DNA of 64,000 bases from Closterium sp. Naga37s-1 (lineage: Eukaryota; Streptophyta; Zygnematophyceae; Desmidiales; Closteriaceae). Made by a program: the position numbers and the translations under genes. Positions within the stretch are counted from its first letter, which is position 1; every line of letters starts with the position of its first letter. The stretch spans positions 2,210,001-2,274,000 of the forward strand of contig CANJKZ010000008.1 in assembly GCA_947471745.1 (NCBI GenBank), given 5' to 3'. Positions 32,492-44,699 of the stretch are shown here, piece after piece. The notes under the pieces are model-generated. The model saw only the letters and a list, made by a program, of their open reading frames with translations, made no database searches and had not been told where the DNA came from.

Positions 32492-34323
32492 GGTATGAGA
32501 GCGACTCGGGAATCGCTCGCACAGCCACCTCCGAAATCTTCGGCGAACGGAAAGTGGCGTCAAGTACACGCTCGCGTGTGAGAATGGCCGGAGGATCTGG
32601 TGGTCAGACGAATCTGACGACGATTGGAACCGCCGCCCTCGCACAGATGCTTCAGCGACTCACCAGCCTGGAGCAACAACTCCAAACATTGCGGAATGGC
32701 GACGCGGGAACATCTTCCCAACCTACTCAACCGGCCTCGAACGGCCACAATACCGCCCCGCACACCTTCTCCCTCGACACAAATGGCTCAACGCCCAAGA
32801 TTCCCCGTCCCAGCGAAGAAGCAATTCTCTCTGCGCAATCAAGGTTTTTGAGCATATAAAAAATAAAGACAAGTGTGTGTTTTGACGGCAGAGACTTCTA
32901 TACGTGGAGCTTCGAGCTGGAACTGCTGTTGCAAAACGCGCAGATATTTCACTACTTCGACGGGAGCTACTCGGGACCCGCTGAGTATACTGCCGACGCC
33001 CGGGCGCAGTACTACAACGAGTCGTGATGAGTGGATCCGTCATGGGCAACATGACAATGATGAGTGGATCCCGTCGTCCCCGCGCACGCTCACCGTCACC
33101 TGAGCCAGCACGCCACCCAATCGGAGCGTTCTCGAACAACAATCCGTTCAGCACGCGCCACGACTTCAGCGACGACGACAAACAGGACTGGAATCTCCCA
33201 GTCCCGCTGCTTGAGAGTCCCCCGCATGTACCTGATAAGCGGGCGGCTCCGATCGATTGGATCTCGCGCGAACACTTTCTGAAGTTGACACACCGCACAT
33301 CGTTACCCCGCGACTGGCGCTGCTCGCCCATAACGACAACAGGCGCTACAACACGTGGTACCTGGATAGCTGCTGTGGGCAGCATATGGTGGTCTCTGAG
33401 CGTTACATATCCAACGCCGTCTCCACCCCCGCCGTAACCTATGTCACAGTGGCGAACAACACACGACTGCGCGCAAGCGCGCAAGGGATCGTGGTCCTCA
33501 AGGCTAGAGGGAGCAGGACGCACATCACGCTGAATGACGTTCTGATCGTGCAGAATTTGCGCTTCAATCTTCTCTCCGCGGCGCAACTCATGGATTGCGG
33601 AGTCGACCTCAGCACCGATCCCGAGACACGCGACATCCTGCTCCACAACACGATGCCGAACAAGACACGCAAGCAAATCGGGCGAGCGCACTCCGAAAAC
33701 GGCGTTTACATCCTCGACTTCAGCATTCCCGACTGCAGCAGTGATTCGCAGGAGCTCATCGACCTCGTCCCCCTGCGCTTCGAACACATTCACCACCGTG
33801 ACTGGAAACATCCAGACGGAAGACCGTGGGTGCCGCATCACGCTCACCCGCGCGAGCTGGCGCTGCACGACCCCGACCCCGATGGTATCTGCAGAGATTG
33901 CCATACGCCCACAGCCTCAACGAGCGCGATTGCCGGCCGTGGCCTTGCCGCCATCGCCGAAACAGAGCGGGAAGCACCGCCTGAAGAAGGACTGTCCAAC
34001 CTAGAGCTTGAAACCGCCACGCGCGTCGTCTTCGGAACGGAGGAAAATCCCCTCCCCGGACCTGCACCGCAACATCTTCGGGGCATGCTACGCGGCAAAG
34101 GCGCCGACACCTTCGATGCGCACAGAGTCCCGCGACCCTACACAAAGGAGAAATTCTTGGAAATCTACTCTCACCAGCGCGACTCTACGAAGAAGCTTAC
34201 CGTGGTGCAAGAAGAGGAACTGGCGCGTCGCGAAGCGGAAGAGCTTCGCCAACGGAGTCTTGCGGAGTCACGCGGCACATTCGCCTGGAGCGGATGGGAA
34301 GAAGAAGAGAGCGCCTCCAATGA

Positions 34324-34502
34324 AGGGGGGTGGGGAAGCGCTGGCGGATGGGGCACGAGTGACACTGGCGGATGGGGAGCAGCAACTGGCGGCAACACTG
34401 GCGGATGGGGAGCAGCAACTGGCAGCAACACCGGCGGATGGGGCGCCGCATCTGGCGGCGAGATAAGCAGATGGGGCACTTCCGGCGAAGGCTGGGGAGC
34501 TT
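34324..34502 (+). repeat. WG/GW-repeat array in the Copia-5 polyprotein
   Basis: Imperfect repeats of about 33 bp centred on 'ggcggatggggagcagcaac' encode seven WG dipeptides in about 60 residues (GGWGSAGGWG, TGGWGAATGG and similar) in the protease frame. The array lies in a spacer of roughly 370 residues between protease and GAG-pre-integrase that ordinary Copia polyproteins lack. A charged, helix-prone segment (EEELARREAEELRQRS) precedes it. Confidence 0.8.
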
Positions 34503-35961
34503 CCCGCGAGGACCAAAGGGGGAAGAAGAGGAAATCGAGGCAGAACCTCCAGTTGTTCCTCTTGGTCGCCCTCCGCGCCACGCTGCACCCGCACTACCCC
34601 CACCTGACATCCAGCCAGGGAGTGAACCTTGGGACACCATCGACTGGGGCAATGAGCCCTCCACTCCGCGACGCACTGTCTACGGGCCTGCCCCCGAGCC
34701 GCGCGAACCAACCATTTTCCCTGGAACTATCCCTGGAACCAACATTCCCCTCTCCACAATCCTCGACAAGGAATTTCTTGCGCTAATGCTGACAACGGCG
34801 AACGAAGAAGAAGAAGCTGAAAAAGCAACGGCGGAACCTGCCCAACCACCTGACGAGGACCCCGCAGAAGCACACGCCCGCTACATGCGCACCTCTGGAT
34901 TCCGCGCCGACGATGCCATCTGGCACCAGCGCCTCGGTCACCCCTCGCGCGTAACGCTGAAGAACTGCATCGAGGCCGGCGTGTTTGCGCCCAGCGCACT
35001 CCTGCGCCCTGATGGCACCGAAGTGAGAGGCGCGACACATCCGCGCAACTGCGCCGTCTGCCCCGAAGCTGCGCTGAGTCATCAGCCATTCCCGCTGCTC
35101 GAACCTGGAACCAATCGCTACCCCAAGCTGCACAAGGTGTACAGCGACTTCCTCAACGTGAGGCACTGCGGGATCAACGACGAGTTGTATACGCTCACCT
35201 TCGTCGATGCAGGAACGCGCTACGTCTGGATCATGAACGTAGAGGCGCGCAGCAGAGCGTACGAAGTGTTCCACCTCTGGCTGGCACACGCGCAACGACA
35301 ATCTGGGGAGAAACTAAAAATCTGGCAATCTGACGGCGCAGCGGAGTTCAGGAGCAAGGAGCTGCAGGATTACCTGGCGCAGAAGGGGATTGAGCACCAT
35401 ATTTCCCTCCCTACGCGCACCAGCAGCAAGGCGTAGCTGAGCGCACGAACCGTACGCTCATGACCAAGGTGCTTGCGTTGATGAAGTAGTCGAAGCTTCC
35501 GCCAACCTACTGGACCTACGCAATGCACCACGCCGTGCGGGTGCACAACTTGCTGTCAACCACGGCCATCACCGGCAACTCATCACCGCATGTGAAGTGG
35601 ACGGGGACCAAAGGCGACACACCCATGCTCCGCGTGTGGGGGTGCATGGTGCAGTACCGCCCGCCAACGTCAACCATCAGAAAATTCGCAAGCCGCGCGC
35701 GCTGGGGAATTCACCTCGGCATCAGTCACGAACACAAGGCGTGGCTCATCCTGGACCTTATGAGCCAGAAGGTAACAAACGCACGTGACGTCAACTTCTA
35801 CGAGCGGCTCTTTCTTCGGCAATTCCGCGAAGACGAGCAAGCGAATGCGAATCGCGTCTACGCCAACGACGGGCACAGCTACGCTTCACCTGAGGACGTA
35901 GTTGCAGCAGCCATTTTGGAGCAGGACACTAGAGGCGAGTTCACAAGAGGCGATCGCCGCA

Positions 35962-35992
<31 letters not shown>

Positions 35993-37801
35993 TTCTCCTG
36001 GAGGAGGAGCAGGCGCAGCAGGCGGAGGCGGAAGCGGAAGCGGTAGAGGCGCAACACCGCCAGCACCACCTGAACCAGAAAGCGACGATGACAATGTGCA
36101 TGAGGTCATCCCGCAGCACCGCCACGATAGCACCGTCTCTGGACTTCAACTTCTCGGGCTCCACACCGCCACTTCAACGACGCCACGTGTCATCGAGCCA
36201 AAGAATCCGCGCCAAGCACTCACGGGACCACACAGCAAGGAATGGCGCAAGGCGATGGATGCGGAAATCAAGGAAATTGAGTCCCGCGATACCTGGGTGC
36301 TCGTCGATCGAGCGGCAATCAAGGGGAGAAGGATCCTCTCCGGGAAATGGGTCTTCCGCGTGAAGACCGCAGCGGACGGCACGATTGAGCGATTCAAGGC
36401 GTGCTGGGTCGTACGTGGCTACGACCAGAGGCACGGCATCGACTTCGACCAGACGTTTGCGCCGGTCAGCCGTCACACCTCCGTCAGAATCCTTCTCACT
36501 ATCGCCGCTGCACGACACCTCCCGCTCCGACAGATCGCAGCTCCGTCAGAATCCTTCTCGCTATGTGAAGAACGCATTCCTCTACGCGTTAGTAGATGGT
36601 GTAATCTACGTGGAGCAGCCGCACACATATGGCGAGGGAGACTCACGCGTGTGCCAGCTGCGAAAGTCCCTTTACGGGATCAAACAGGCGCCAAGGCTCT
36701 GACAGCAGAACCTGCACAACATCCTGCTTGAGATAGGCTTCAAGCAGCTGCCTCACGACCCTGGCATGTATCGCCGCGATTTCGGCGGCGAATACATTCT
36801 ACTCACGGTCTACGTCGATGATCTCCTCTACACAGGATCGAGCAACGAACTACTTGAGCAGCTCGAGAAAAGTCTCGCAGGGCGCGTCGACATCACATGC
36901 AACCACGACGTGAAGCAGTTTCTCGGGCTCGACATCTCCTACTTGCCAGAAACCATTCATCTCTCAGCAGCCAAGTATGCAGAGGAACTTGGCAAGCGTT
37001 TCAACATTGCACCTGCACCACTCTCCACCCCTTACCGCACTCCAGGACCCAACCACAAGCCTGACAACAAAGCCCTGTCCCCCGCTGGGCTTCAAACCTA
37101 CCAGCAGCAGCTGGGATGCCTACTCTTCGCTTCTATTACCTGCAGGCCCAATCTCTCCCACATCGCGAGCCAGTTGGCTCAGTACTCCCGCAAACCAACG
37201 GCTGAGAATCTGCTAGATCTTCAGCGGGCACTCCAGTTCTTCATCTCCACGCCCAATGTTGGGCTCTGCTACTCCACCATCCCAACCGCGTCCTTCAACC
37301 TCATCGGCTACGTGGACGCTGATCATGCCGCTGACCCCGACAATCGACGGTCCAGGACAGGCTTCCATTTCCGCCTCGAGCCCAGCGGCCCCATCTCCTG
37401 GAATTCGCAGAAACACAAGCTGGTTGCCCTGTCGTCGGCGGAAGCCGAATTCATCGCAGCAACATCAGCCGTTCGCGAAGGCCTCTACTTTCAAGAGCTG
37501 CTGCAGGAGGCGAAAATTCCAGCCTCGGCGAACTTTCGCCTGCACTGCGACAATCAGAGTGCGATCAAGATCGCGAACAAACCTGGATTCGTCAACCACA
37601 CCAAACACATCGCGCTGCAGTACTTCTTCGTCAAGGACGAAGTTGACAAGGGCAAGGTTGACCTCACCTATTGCCCAATGGGTGACATGGCAGCCGACTT
37701 CCTCACGAAGCGACTGTCACGTCAGCAGTACCAGCACTGCTCCGAACTCAGTGGAGTAGTCAAGCGGGTCAAGACTCGCTACGGCCAGGAGTGAAGGGGG
37801 G

Positions 37802-38166
37802 TGTTACGAATAGTAAAAGATGAAGCATTACTGTGCACTCCTTACCGCAGCACGCACTACCGAGGCTGAAGACGAAAAGACGGAAGTGACGCGAAGGGTC
37901 GTATGGTTACGAAAGGATCTGGACCGTCGGGCAGACAGCACCAGGCAGCAGTAGTGGCAAGGAATGTACCCCTTAGAGTACATGGCTAGCCTAGGTCGAT
38001 TCAAATTCCCTTGTACTCTTATTTATATTCCTGTACTTGCATGTTTTTATTATCTCAAGCATTTTACATCCACTCTGCTATTGAGGTCAAGGGCCCACCA
38101 CCACTACTCAGACGTGTGCGAACCTCCTGAGGTGATGCTAGGGACGATCAACATCTGATCGCAGCA
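37802..38166 (+). repeat. 3' LTR of Copia-5
   Basis: 365 bp with the same ends as the 5' LTR, preceded by the purine tract. Confidence 0.93.
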
Positions 38167-38171
38167 GTTGT

Positions 38172-38511
38172 TACGAGTGCAATTGAGTGAGCGAACTAAG
38201 ATTGCACTATCGAAGCAAAACAATACATTGAGTGAAGGAATGAGCGAATGTTATATAGCGAACTAGCGTGGTAACGGTAACGCGAGAAATGTGGGGTGCA
38301 CGACGGGACTGGTGCCGAGGTTGGAAATTGTCGAGGCGGAGGACCCGAGCGCGGGTTACCAACCGAGCCGTAAAATTGGGTTGTGATGTAAAGAGTGGCG
38401 GGAACAGTGGTCGATGCGAGGGTCGCGAGTGATAACAGTTTACTGGTGGCGGGAACAGTTGTGTACGCGGTAAATAGGGGCGCGAAGTAAGGAAAATGAT
38501 TTTTCCTTACA
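38172..38511 (-). repeat. Gypsy-A 3' LTR (its outer 3 bp lie beyond Copia-5, at 32060-32062)
   Basis: On the minus strand it starts TGTAAGGAAAAATC right after a purine tract (complement of ctacccccctccttaag). Its other end, TGTTACGAGTGC on the plus strand, was split by Copia-5. A reverse-oriented relative lies at 58998-59313. Confidence 0.82.
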
Positions 38512-39345
38512 CTACCCCCCTCCTTAAGGAGGCTCCCTTACGAGAGTGCGTGTACGTCACGGAAATTTCGGCTGCGCAAATACTCGGTGAGGACGGGGTA
38601 GTTCTCGATTTTATCCAAAGGATACCCAATTGTCTTCCAAGGGCGTACAGTCCTTCCACCGTATCAAGAACTCGATGCGACGGGCTCCACGTGGGTCGCG
38701 GACTCGGTGGCTCAGAATTTTCTGTCAGAATCCCATCCACTAGCTCACTGGGATAAAAGGGCTTGTTTAGTAGCAGATTAGTGCGCCCATAACCCCCAAG
38801 GCCATCGAGCCTGTAACCCTTCCCTAGGATCAATCGGGCATCCACAGTGCAGATCTACTGACATTTTCTCAAGGCTGATGGTCGGCTCCGTGGGCGGACG
38901 TGTCATGCTTGACAGGCGGCTGCGAGGCAGTTGACTTGTGGGCGGGACGCAGGGGCAGAGGAGGATGACGTGGAATGACGGGCTCACGTACCAGTCAGCG
39001 GACATGAGGAGGTGGGCGGTGACGGGGGTGATCATGTAGCTGATGCGAAATGGCCCGCAATATCTTGGGCGTATTTTGGGGTGATGGGCAAGCGGAGGTT
39101 CTGAGTGTCAAGGAGTACGAGATCGTCAAGCTGGTAAGTGGCGGGGTGGTGATGGCGGTCGGCGTTGCGCTTGGCGATTACGTTTGAATTTGTTTTATGG
39201 CTTCGGCAGCTCGGATCTGGGCTGCTTGTAAAATCTCGGCGAACTGCTGCGCACGTAGGACCGGGGTGTCGGGGCTCGGTGTCATGGCGACTGTTGGGTC
39301 GTGGCTGACGTGGAGATGTTGTATGCGAACTCGATGAGTGGCGAA
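38512..39345 (-). mobile_element. Gypsy-A internal 3' part (integrase C-terminus and chromodomain-like tail)
   Basis: On the minus strand, pieces of an integrase core (PLIEFAYNISTSATTQQSP near 39330), an integrase C-terminus (TYQLDDLVLLDTQNLRLP near 39110) and a chromodomain-like end match the equivalent parts of Gypsy-C (59640-60450). This places it among the chromodomain Ty3/Gypsy elements. It is fragmentary and carries a TRIM solo LTR. Confidence 0.75.
38723..38863 (-). repeat. solo LTR of the TRIM family
   Basis: The 141-bp block TGTCAG to CTGACA matches the TRIM LTRs in reverse orientation. It is flanked by a perfect TTTTC duplication (38718-38722 and 38864-38868). It keeps the TTTTATCCCA stretch and a degenerate A box but has no primer site or internal region, as expected after LTR-LTR recombination. 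It lies in Gypsy-A. Confidence 0.93.
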
Positions 39346-39585
39346 GAAGAGTGCATTGTCGCCAGACAAGCTGTTCGCAAAGGTCTCTACATGCAAGAAC
39401 TTCTGCAAGAGGCGATGGTCGCGACGAGTGGGTCCTTCAAGTTACTCGACAATTCGAGGGTGATAAAGATTGCCAACAAGCCCAATTTCTTGAACCGCAC
39501 GAAGCACATATCTCTTTGTTAATTCTTCGTGAATGACAAAATGGACAAACGAAAATGGACCTTCTCTATTGTCCAACTGGTGAGA
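39346..39585 (+). mobile_element. isolated Copia RNase H fragment between Gypsy pieces
   Basis: On the plus strand it encodes a piece resembling the Copia-5 RNase H (RKGLYMQELLQEA, IKIANKPNFLNRTKHIS). It has no LTRs or target duplication and joins two minus-strand Gypsy pieces directly. Confidence 0.8.
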
Positions 39586-39589
39586 TGGA

Positions 39590-39775
39590 GAGCATTTCCT
39601 TGTTGTGGATCGGATAATTGCACTCAACTGCTTGCAGTTTGCGTGACTCGTAGGCGAGCGGTTGCAAGTTGTTGCCGGAATCCTGGAGCAGTAAAGCACT
39701 CATGGCAAAAGTCGAAGCGTCGGTGATGACTTCAAACAGACTGGATGTGTCGGCGATGCGAAGGACTGGAGGGGA
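39590..39775 (-). mobile_element. Gypsy RNase H fragment
   Basis: The minus strand encodes SLFEVITDASTFAMSALLLQ, then QPLAYESRKLQAVECNYPIH, the start of a Ty3/Gypsy RNase H. It continues the Gypsy pieces on the far side of Copia-3 (from 52973). Confidence 0.8.
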
Positions 39776-39907
39776 TGTCAAACTTATATGTTGCATGTTG
39801 TGTAGGCTGTAGTGGGGTAGCCCATATAGGGTACAACCCAATTAGGGTTTGCTACTTGTACTCCTGCATGCTGTCAATTCAATCATTCTCGTTCAGTTAT
39901 TTCGACA
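39776..39907 (+). repeat. 5' LTR of Copia-3
   Basis: 132 bp, TGTCAAACTTATATG to TATTTCGACA, followed by the primer site. It resembles the LTRs of Copia-1 and Copia-4. Confidence 0.88.
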
Positions 39908-39959
39908 TGGTTTCAGAGCAGGTCCTCTTCTAGGACCGTTTTTTTAGGGCCCACCGTCT

Positions 39960-40530
39960 AGCGCGCTACCCCACCCGTCGCGCCGCCCTACTGGCCTCGC
40001 GCTGCCCTGCCCTGCCCGTCGCGCCGCCCTGCTAGCGCCGCGCTGCCCTGCCCTGCCCGCGCGCCGCTAGTCGCCCACACGCCGCCCTGCCCGCACGCCG
40101 CTCGTTGCCCGTGCGCCGCCCTGCCCCGCGTCGCGCAGCCCGCGCCGCACTGCCATGCCCTGCCCGCGCGCCGCTCGTCGCCCGCGCGCCGCCCTGCCCG
40201 CGCGCCGCTCGTCCCCCTCACGCCGCTCTGCCCGCGTGCCGCTCGTCGCCCGCGCACCGCCCTGCCCCGCGTCGCGCCGCCCGCGCTGCGCTGCCCTGCC
40301 CTGCCCGCGCGCTGCTCGCCGCCGCGCGCCCTGCCCTGCCCGCGCGCCGCTCGCCGCCGCGCCGCCCTGCCCGCGCGCTACTCGCCGCCTCGCGCCCTGC
40401 CTTGCCTGCGCGCCACTCGCCGCCGAGCCGCCTTGCCCGCGCGCTGCTCGCCGCCGCACGCCCTACTCTGCCCGCGCGTCGCTCGCAGCCGCGCCGCCTT
40501 GCCCGCGAGCTGCACGCCGCAGCGCGCGAT
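39960..40530 (+). repeat. Copia-3 leader: GC-rich tandem repeats
   Basis: Repeats of 'ccgcgcgccgctcgtcgccc' type fill the space between primer site and gag. Open frames through it reflect composition. Confidence 0.85.
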
Positions 40531-43500
40531 TCTAGGGACGGCGTTTTGCTGTTTGACCTCACGTCTGGAGCCTCTCTCGCCCCTCCCGCCACAGCTGACA
40601 GTGCGACTCGCTCACAGTGGCTTACCCGTGACGCTGCTGCTCGCCTAGCTGTTCGCAACCACCTGCCGTTAGCCGAACGCGCTCACTTCGGACAGCACAA
40701 GACTGCTAGAGCCCTGTACGACGCTGTAGTCGCTCGTTACTCCTCCACGGCCACTGCTGCTCTAGGCCGCCTTCTACTGCCCTACAAGTTTCCCGAGCTG
40801 TCCGCCTTTGCCACAGTTGCCAACCTAGTCACTCACCTTCGCACTAGTGACACTCGCTACCGCACCGCGCTTCCTGCCGAGTTCCTCACCAAGAACCCCC
40901 CTCCCATGTACATCACTCTCTACTTCATCGTCACCCGCCTCCCTGACTCTCTTAGCGCAGTCAGGGACCTCCTTCTCGCCCTTGACCCCACAGACCTCAC
41001 TGTCGACCTGCTCGAGAAGCACCTCCTTGCAGCTGAGACCAGCATAGTCGCTGTAGGCGCTTCTCGTGGCACTCCTCGCACTCCCTTCTTTGAGGGGTGT
41101 TCGCCCTCCCCCCTTGTCCCCTCAAACGCTTCTGCTGCAGCTGTTGACTACCTTCGTGCTGAGGAGGTAGGAGCTGCGTCTGCTCCTAGTGGAAGGTGCC
41201 GCAGTGGCAAAGGCAAGGGAGGTAGGGGTGGTGGGGGTGGCAGCGGTGGAGGCGGTGGTGGTGGGGGCGGTGGAGACGGTGGAGGTGGCGGTGGTGGCGG
41301 AGGGAGTGGTGGTGGGGGTGGCGGCGGTGGTGGCGGCAGCGGGAGTGGTGGCGGCGGCAGTGGTGGCGGAAGTGGGAGTGGTGGCGGCGGCAGTGGTGGC
41401 GGCCGGGGTGGTACCGGTCAGAGGGGAGGCTTTGGCGGTGGTCAGAGGCAGCAGCAGCAGCGTCAGAGTGAGACCCCTTCGCCCCAGGAGCTTCGTGAGT
41501 GGTTTGCTCAACGTGGGGCGTCTGGGGGTAGTGTTCGCTGCCAGTACGTCATTCGCACAGGTGACCGAACTGGTCAGACATGCGGGAAGGTTGGTCACTC
41601 ACAGTCCCACTGCTTCTCCCATCTTACCGACGCCTTTTGCGCAGAGTTTCCCGACGCGACTGAGCTCCCCCGCTGGGCAGAGCTGCTTAGGCAGGGTGTG
41701 GATATCTTTGCTCTTGATTATGATGCTATCCTTGCTGCCATGTATGCATTGACTATTAGTGCTGAGGGTGACTGTTACCTGTGTATGCCGCCCGACCCAG
41801 GTATAGAGGCTGCTGCTCTAGGTGCTAGTGAGTCTGCTCTCTCTGGTACTGCGGCTGCTGAGGCCTTGCACACCTTCACGCTTGACTCAGGTGCTTCCCG
41901 CTGTTTCTTTCGCGACAGTACCACCGTCACACCCCTCCCTGCACCTGTTGCTGTCTCTCTGGCTGACCCCTCTGGGGGCCCAGTCCTTGCACGTTCCTCC
42001 ACTGTTCTCCCGTATCCGGCGGTTCCGTCTGGCTCACTGTCAGGTCTTCACCTCCCCTCGTTCTCTAGGAACTTGGTGAGCAACGCCGTCCTTCAGGATG
42101 TATGGGTTGACACCTTTACTCCAGGAGGACAGCGTGTGGCGATCTGTACGTGCTCCCGGACTGCCGCCACCTGGCCACGTTCACCCGTCGGCCAGGGTCG
42201 AGTCTGTACACACTGACTACTGTGTCTCCTCAGGTAGCTGCGTCTGCGTCTGCGTCGGGTTAGCTAGCGGCCCCCTGCTCGTGTTGCGCTCTGTCGCACC
42301 AGACCCTCCTTTGGTACCACCGCCTTGGTCACCCCTCAGTGCAGCGCCTCCGTGGCATGCACTCCCGTCTCCTTGTCTCTGGTCTTCCCAGGTCTCTGCC
42401 TCCCCTCCCACCCTCGCCTGCCCCTCCCTGCCTTCCCTGTGTCGAGGGGCGGCAGCGCGCCGCTCCTCACTCCTCCTCGTTTTCCCCGACGTCCGCTCCC
42501 CTGCAGACTCTCCACATGGACGTGTGGGGCCCAGCTCGCGTCCGTGGACAGGGCCGCGAGCGCTACTTTCTGCTGGTTGTTGACGACTACTCGCGTTACA
42601 CCACGGTCTTCCCCTTGCGCAGCAAGGGGGAGGTCCCTGATGTTTTGATCCCTTGGATCCGCGCTGTCCGTCTCCAGCTCCGCGAGCGGTTCCACACCGA
42701 CCTTCCAGTCCTGCGTCTGCACTCTGACAGAGGTGGTGAGTTTTCCTCCGACCTCTTGCGGGAGTTTTGTCGTGGGGAGGGAATTCGCCAGTCGTTCACG
42801 CTTCCGGCCTCTCCGCAGCAGAATGGGGTTGCTGAGCGGCGCATTGGCTTAGTCATGGAGGTCGCCCGTACCTCCATGATCCATGCGGCTGCCCCCCATT
42901 TTCTGTGGCCGTTTGCGGTCTGGTACGCTGCGCATCAGCTCAACATCTGGCCCCGTGTCTCCTTGCCGGAGACCTCGCCGACACTGCGTTGGACGGGGGA
43001 GGTTGGCGATGCGTCGGTGTTCCGGGTCTGGGGCTCTCGTGCCTTTGTCCGCGAAACGTCCGCGGACAAGCTCTCCTCCCGTGCCATTCCCTGCGTCTTC
43101 CTTGGCTTTCCCCCTGACGCGCCTGGCTGGCAGTTTTACCACCCCACCTCGCGCCGTGTCCTGCCCTCTCAGGACGTCACGTTCGACGAGTCGGTTCCAT
43201 TTTACCGTCTCTTCCCCTACCGCACTGCCCCTCTCCCCCCCCCGCCGCTCTTCCTCGCACCAGGTCCTCCTCCGGTAGACCCCCTCCCCCCTCAGGGTCC
43301 TGCTCCCTCAAGTGTGTCTCAGGTAGACCCTGTCGAGCCTGTCGAGGTCGCTGCCGACTCTGGTGCTGCTCGGGGTGGTGCTTCTAGGGGTGCTGTGTCT
43401 GGGGGTGCTGAGCCTGAGCGTGTGGAGCCTGGGGGTGCTGAGCCTGAGCGTGCGGAGCCTGGGGGTGCTGAGCCTGGGGTTGCTAAGTCTGAGGGTGCGG

Positions 43501-44493
43501 AGCCTGGGGGTGCTGAGCCTGAGCGTATGGAGCCTGGGGGTGCTGAACCTAGGGGTGCTGAGCCTGGGGGTTCTGAGCCTGAGCGTGCTGAGCCTGGAGG
43601 TACTTTGTCTGCTGGAGGTCCTACGGGTGCCTCGTCACGGCGGGAGCCTCTCTATCCACCGCAGCTGCGCGAGTGGTTTGCTTGGCGCTGGAGCCTTCGC
43701 AGTGGCGCCGCTGGAGCTGGAGGCACTGTAGCTGCTAGTCCCGGAGGTGCTCGTACTGGAGGTACTGGAGCTGCTGGAACCGGTGGTACTGCAGGCGCTG
43801 GAGCTGGAGACCCTGGCGCTGGAGGCGCTGGAGCTGGAGGTACCGGAGGTACTGGAGCTGCTGGTCCTGGAGGTGCTGGAGGTGCTGGAGTCGCTGGTCC
43901 CGGAGGTGCTCGTACCGGAGGTACTGGAGCTGCTGGAGCTGGTGGTGCTGCAGGCGTTGGAGCTGGAGACCATGGAGCTGGAGGTGCTGGCCCTGGGGGT
44001 GCTGGTGCTGTCGGTGCTGCTTCTGGAGGCACTGTGCGGCCTCGACCATACTTCTTTCCACTGCTTCAGCAGGTTCTTACTCCTCCCTTTGAGTGTCTTG
44101 CTGCTGCTGTACCTCATCTCGTGGCCATGCTGCTTGCACCTAAGGGAGACCCGGATGCACCAGACATCACGACCCCGCGCTCTTACGCAGAGGCGATTAC
44201 GGGTCCCTACTCCTCTCAATGGCAAACAGCCATGGACGCAGAGATGGCATCCTGGAAGTCCACAGGCACCTACGTCAACGAGGTTTCCCCTCCTGGGGCG
44301 AACATTGTCGATGGCATGTGGATTTTCAGGGTGAAGCGGCCGCCGGGTTCTCCGCCTGCCTTCTAGGCTCGTTACGTTGGACGAGGCTTTAGTCAGCGAC
44401 AGGGAGTTGACTTCTTCCAGACCTTCTCCCCTACCCCGAAGATGACCACTCTTCGGGTGTTGCTGCACGTTGCTGCTCAGCGTGACTACGAGC

Positions 44494-44624
44494 TGTCAGA
44501 ACATAGCTTATGCTGTTGTGTAGGCTATAGTGGGGTATCCCATAAGGGGTACAACCCAATTAGGGTTTCCTATTTGTACTCACTTCATTTCATAGTTCAC
44601 CCATTCCCGTTCTTCATTTTCACA
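44494..44624 (+). repeat. 5' LTR of Copia-4
   Basis: 131 bp, TGTCAGAACATAGC to CATTTTCACA. Confidence 0.95.
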
Positions 44625-44699
44625 TGGAATCAGAGCAGGTCCCCTCCTAGGGACTGCTTCTAGGGCCCACTGAAGCGCGCCCCGAGGCGCGTTTTCCTT

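Larger units (their letters stand above)
32063..38166 (+). mobile_element. Copia-5: full-length Ty1/Copia element of a second family, with a WG-repeat array
   Basis: The LTRs lie at 32063-32491 and 37802-38166. They are unequal in length because of one internal block, and otherwise differ at roughly ten positions. The target duplication GTTGT is perfect (32058-32062 and 38167-38171). The primer site TGGTATGAGAGC follows LTR1 and the purine tract gaaggggggtg precedes LTR2. Domains in order are a gag with a coiled segment (LTSLEQQLQTLRN near 32655), protease (YLDSCCGQHM near 33360), an unusually long spacer with WG repeats, GAG-pre-integrase (IWHQRLGHPS near 34918), integrase (WQSDGAAEF near 35325), an Asp-rich hinge, reverse transcriptase (VYVDDLLYTG near 36812) and RNase H (ending near 37790). 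It is broken at several points. It inserted into the end of a Gypsy LTR. Confidence 0.94.
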
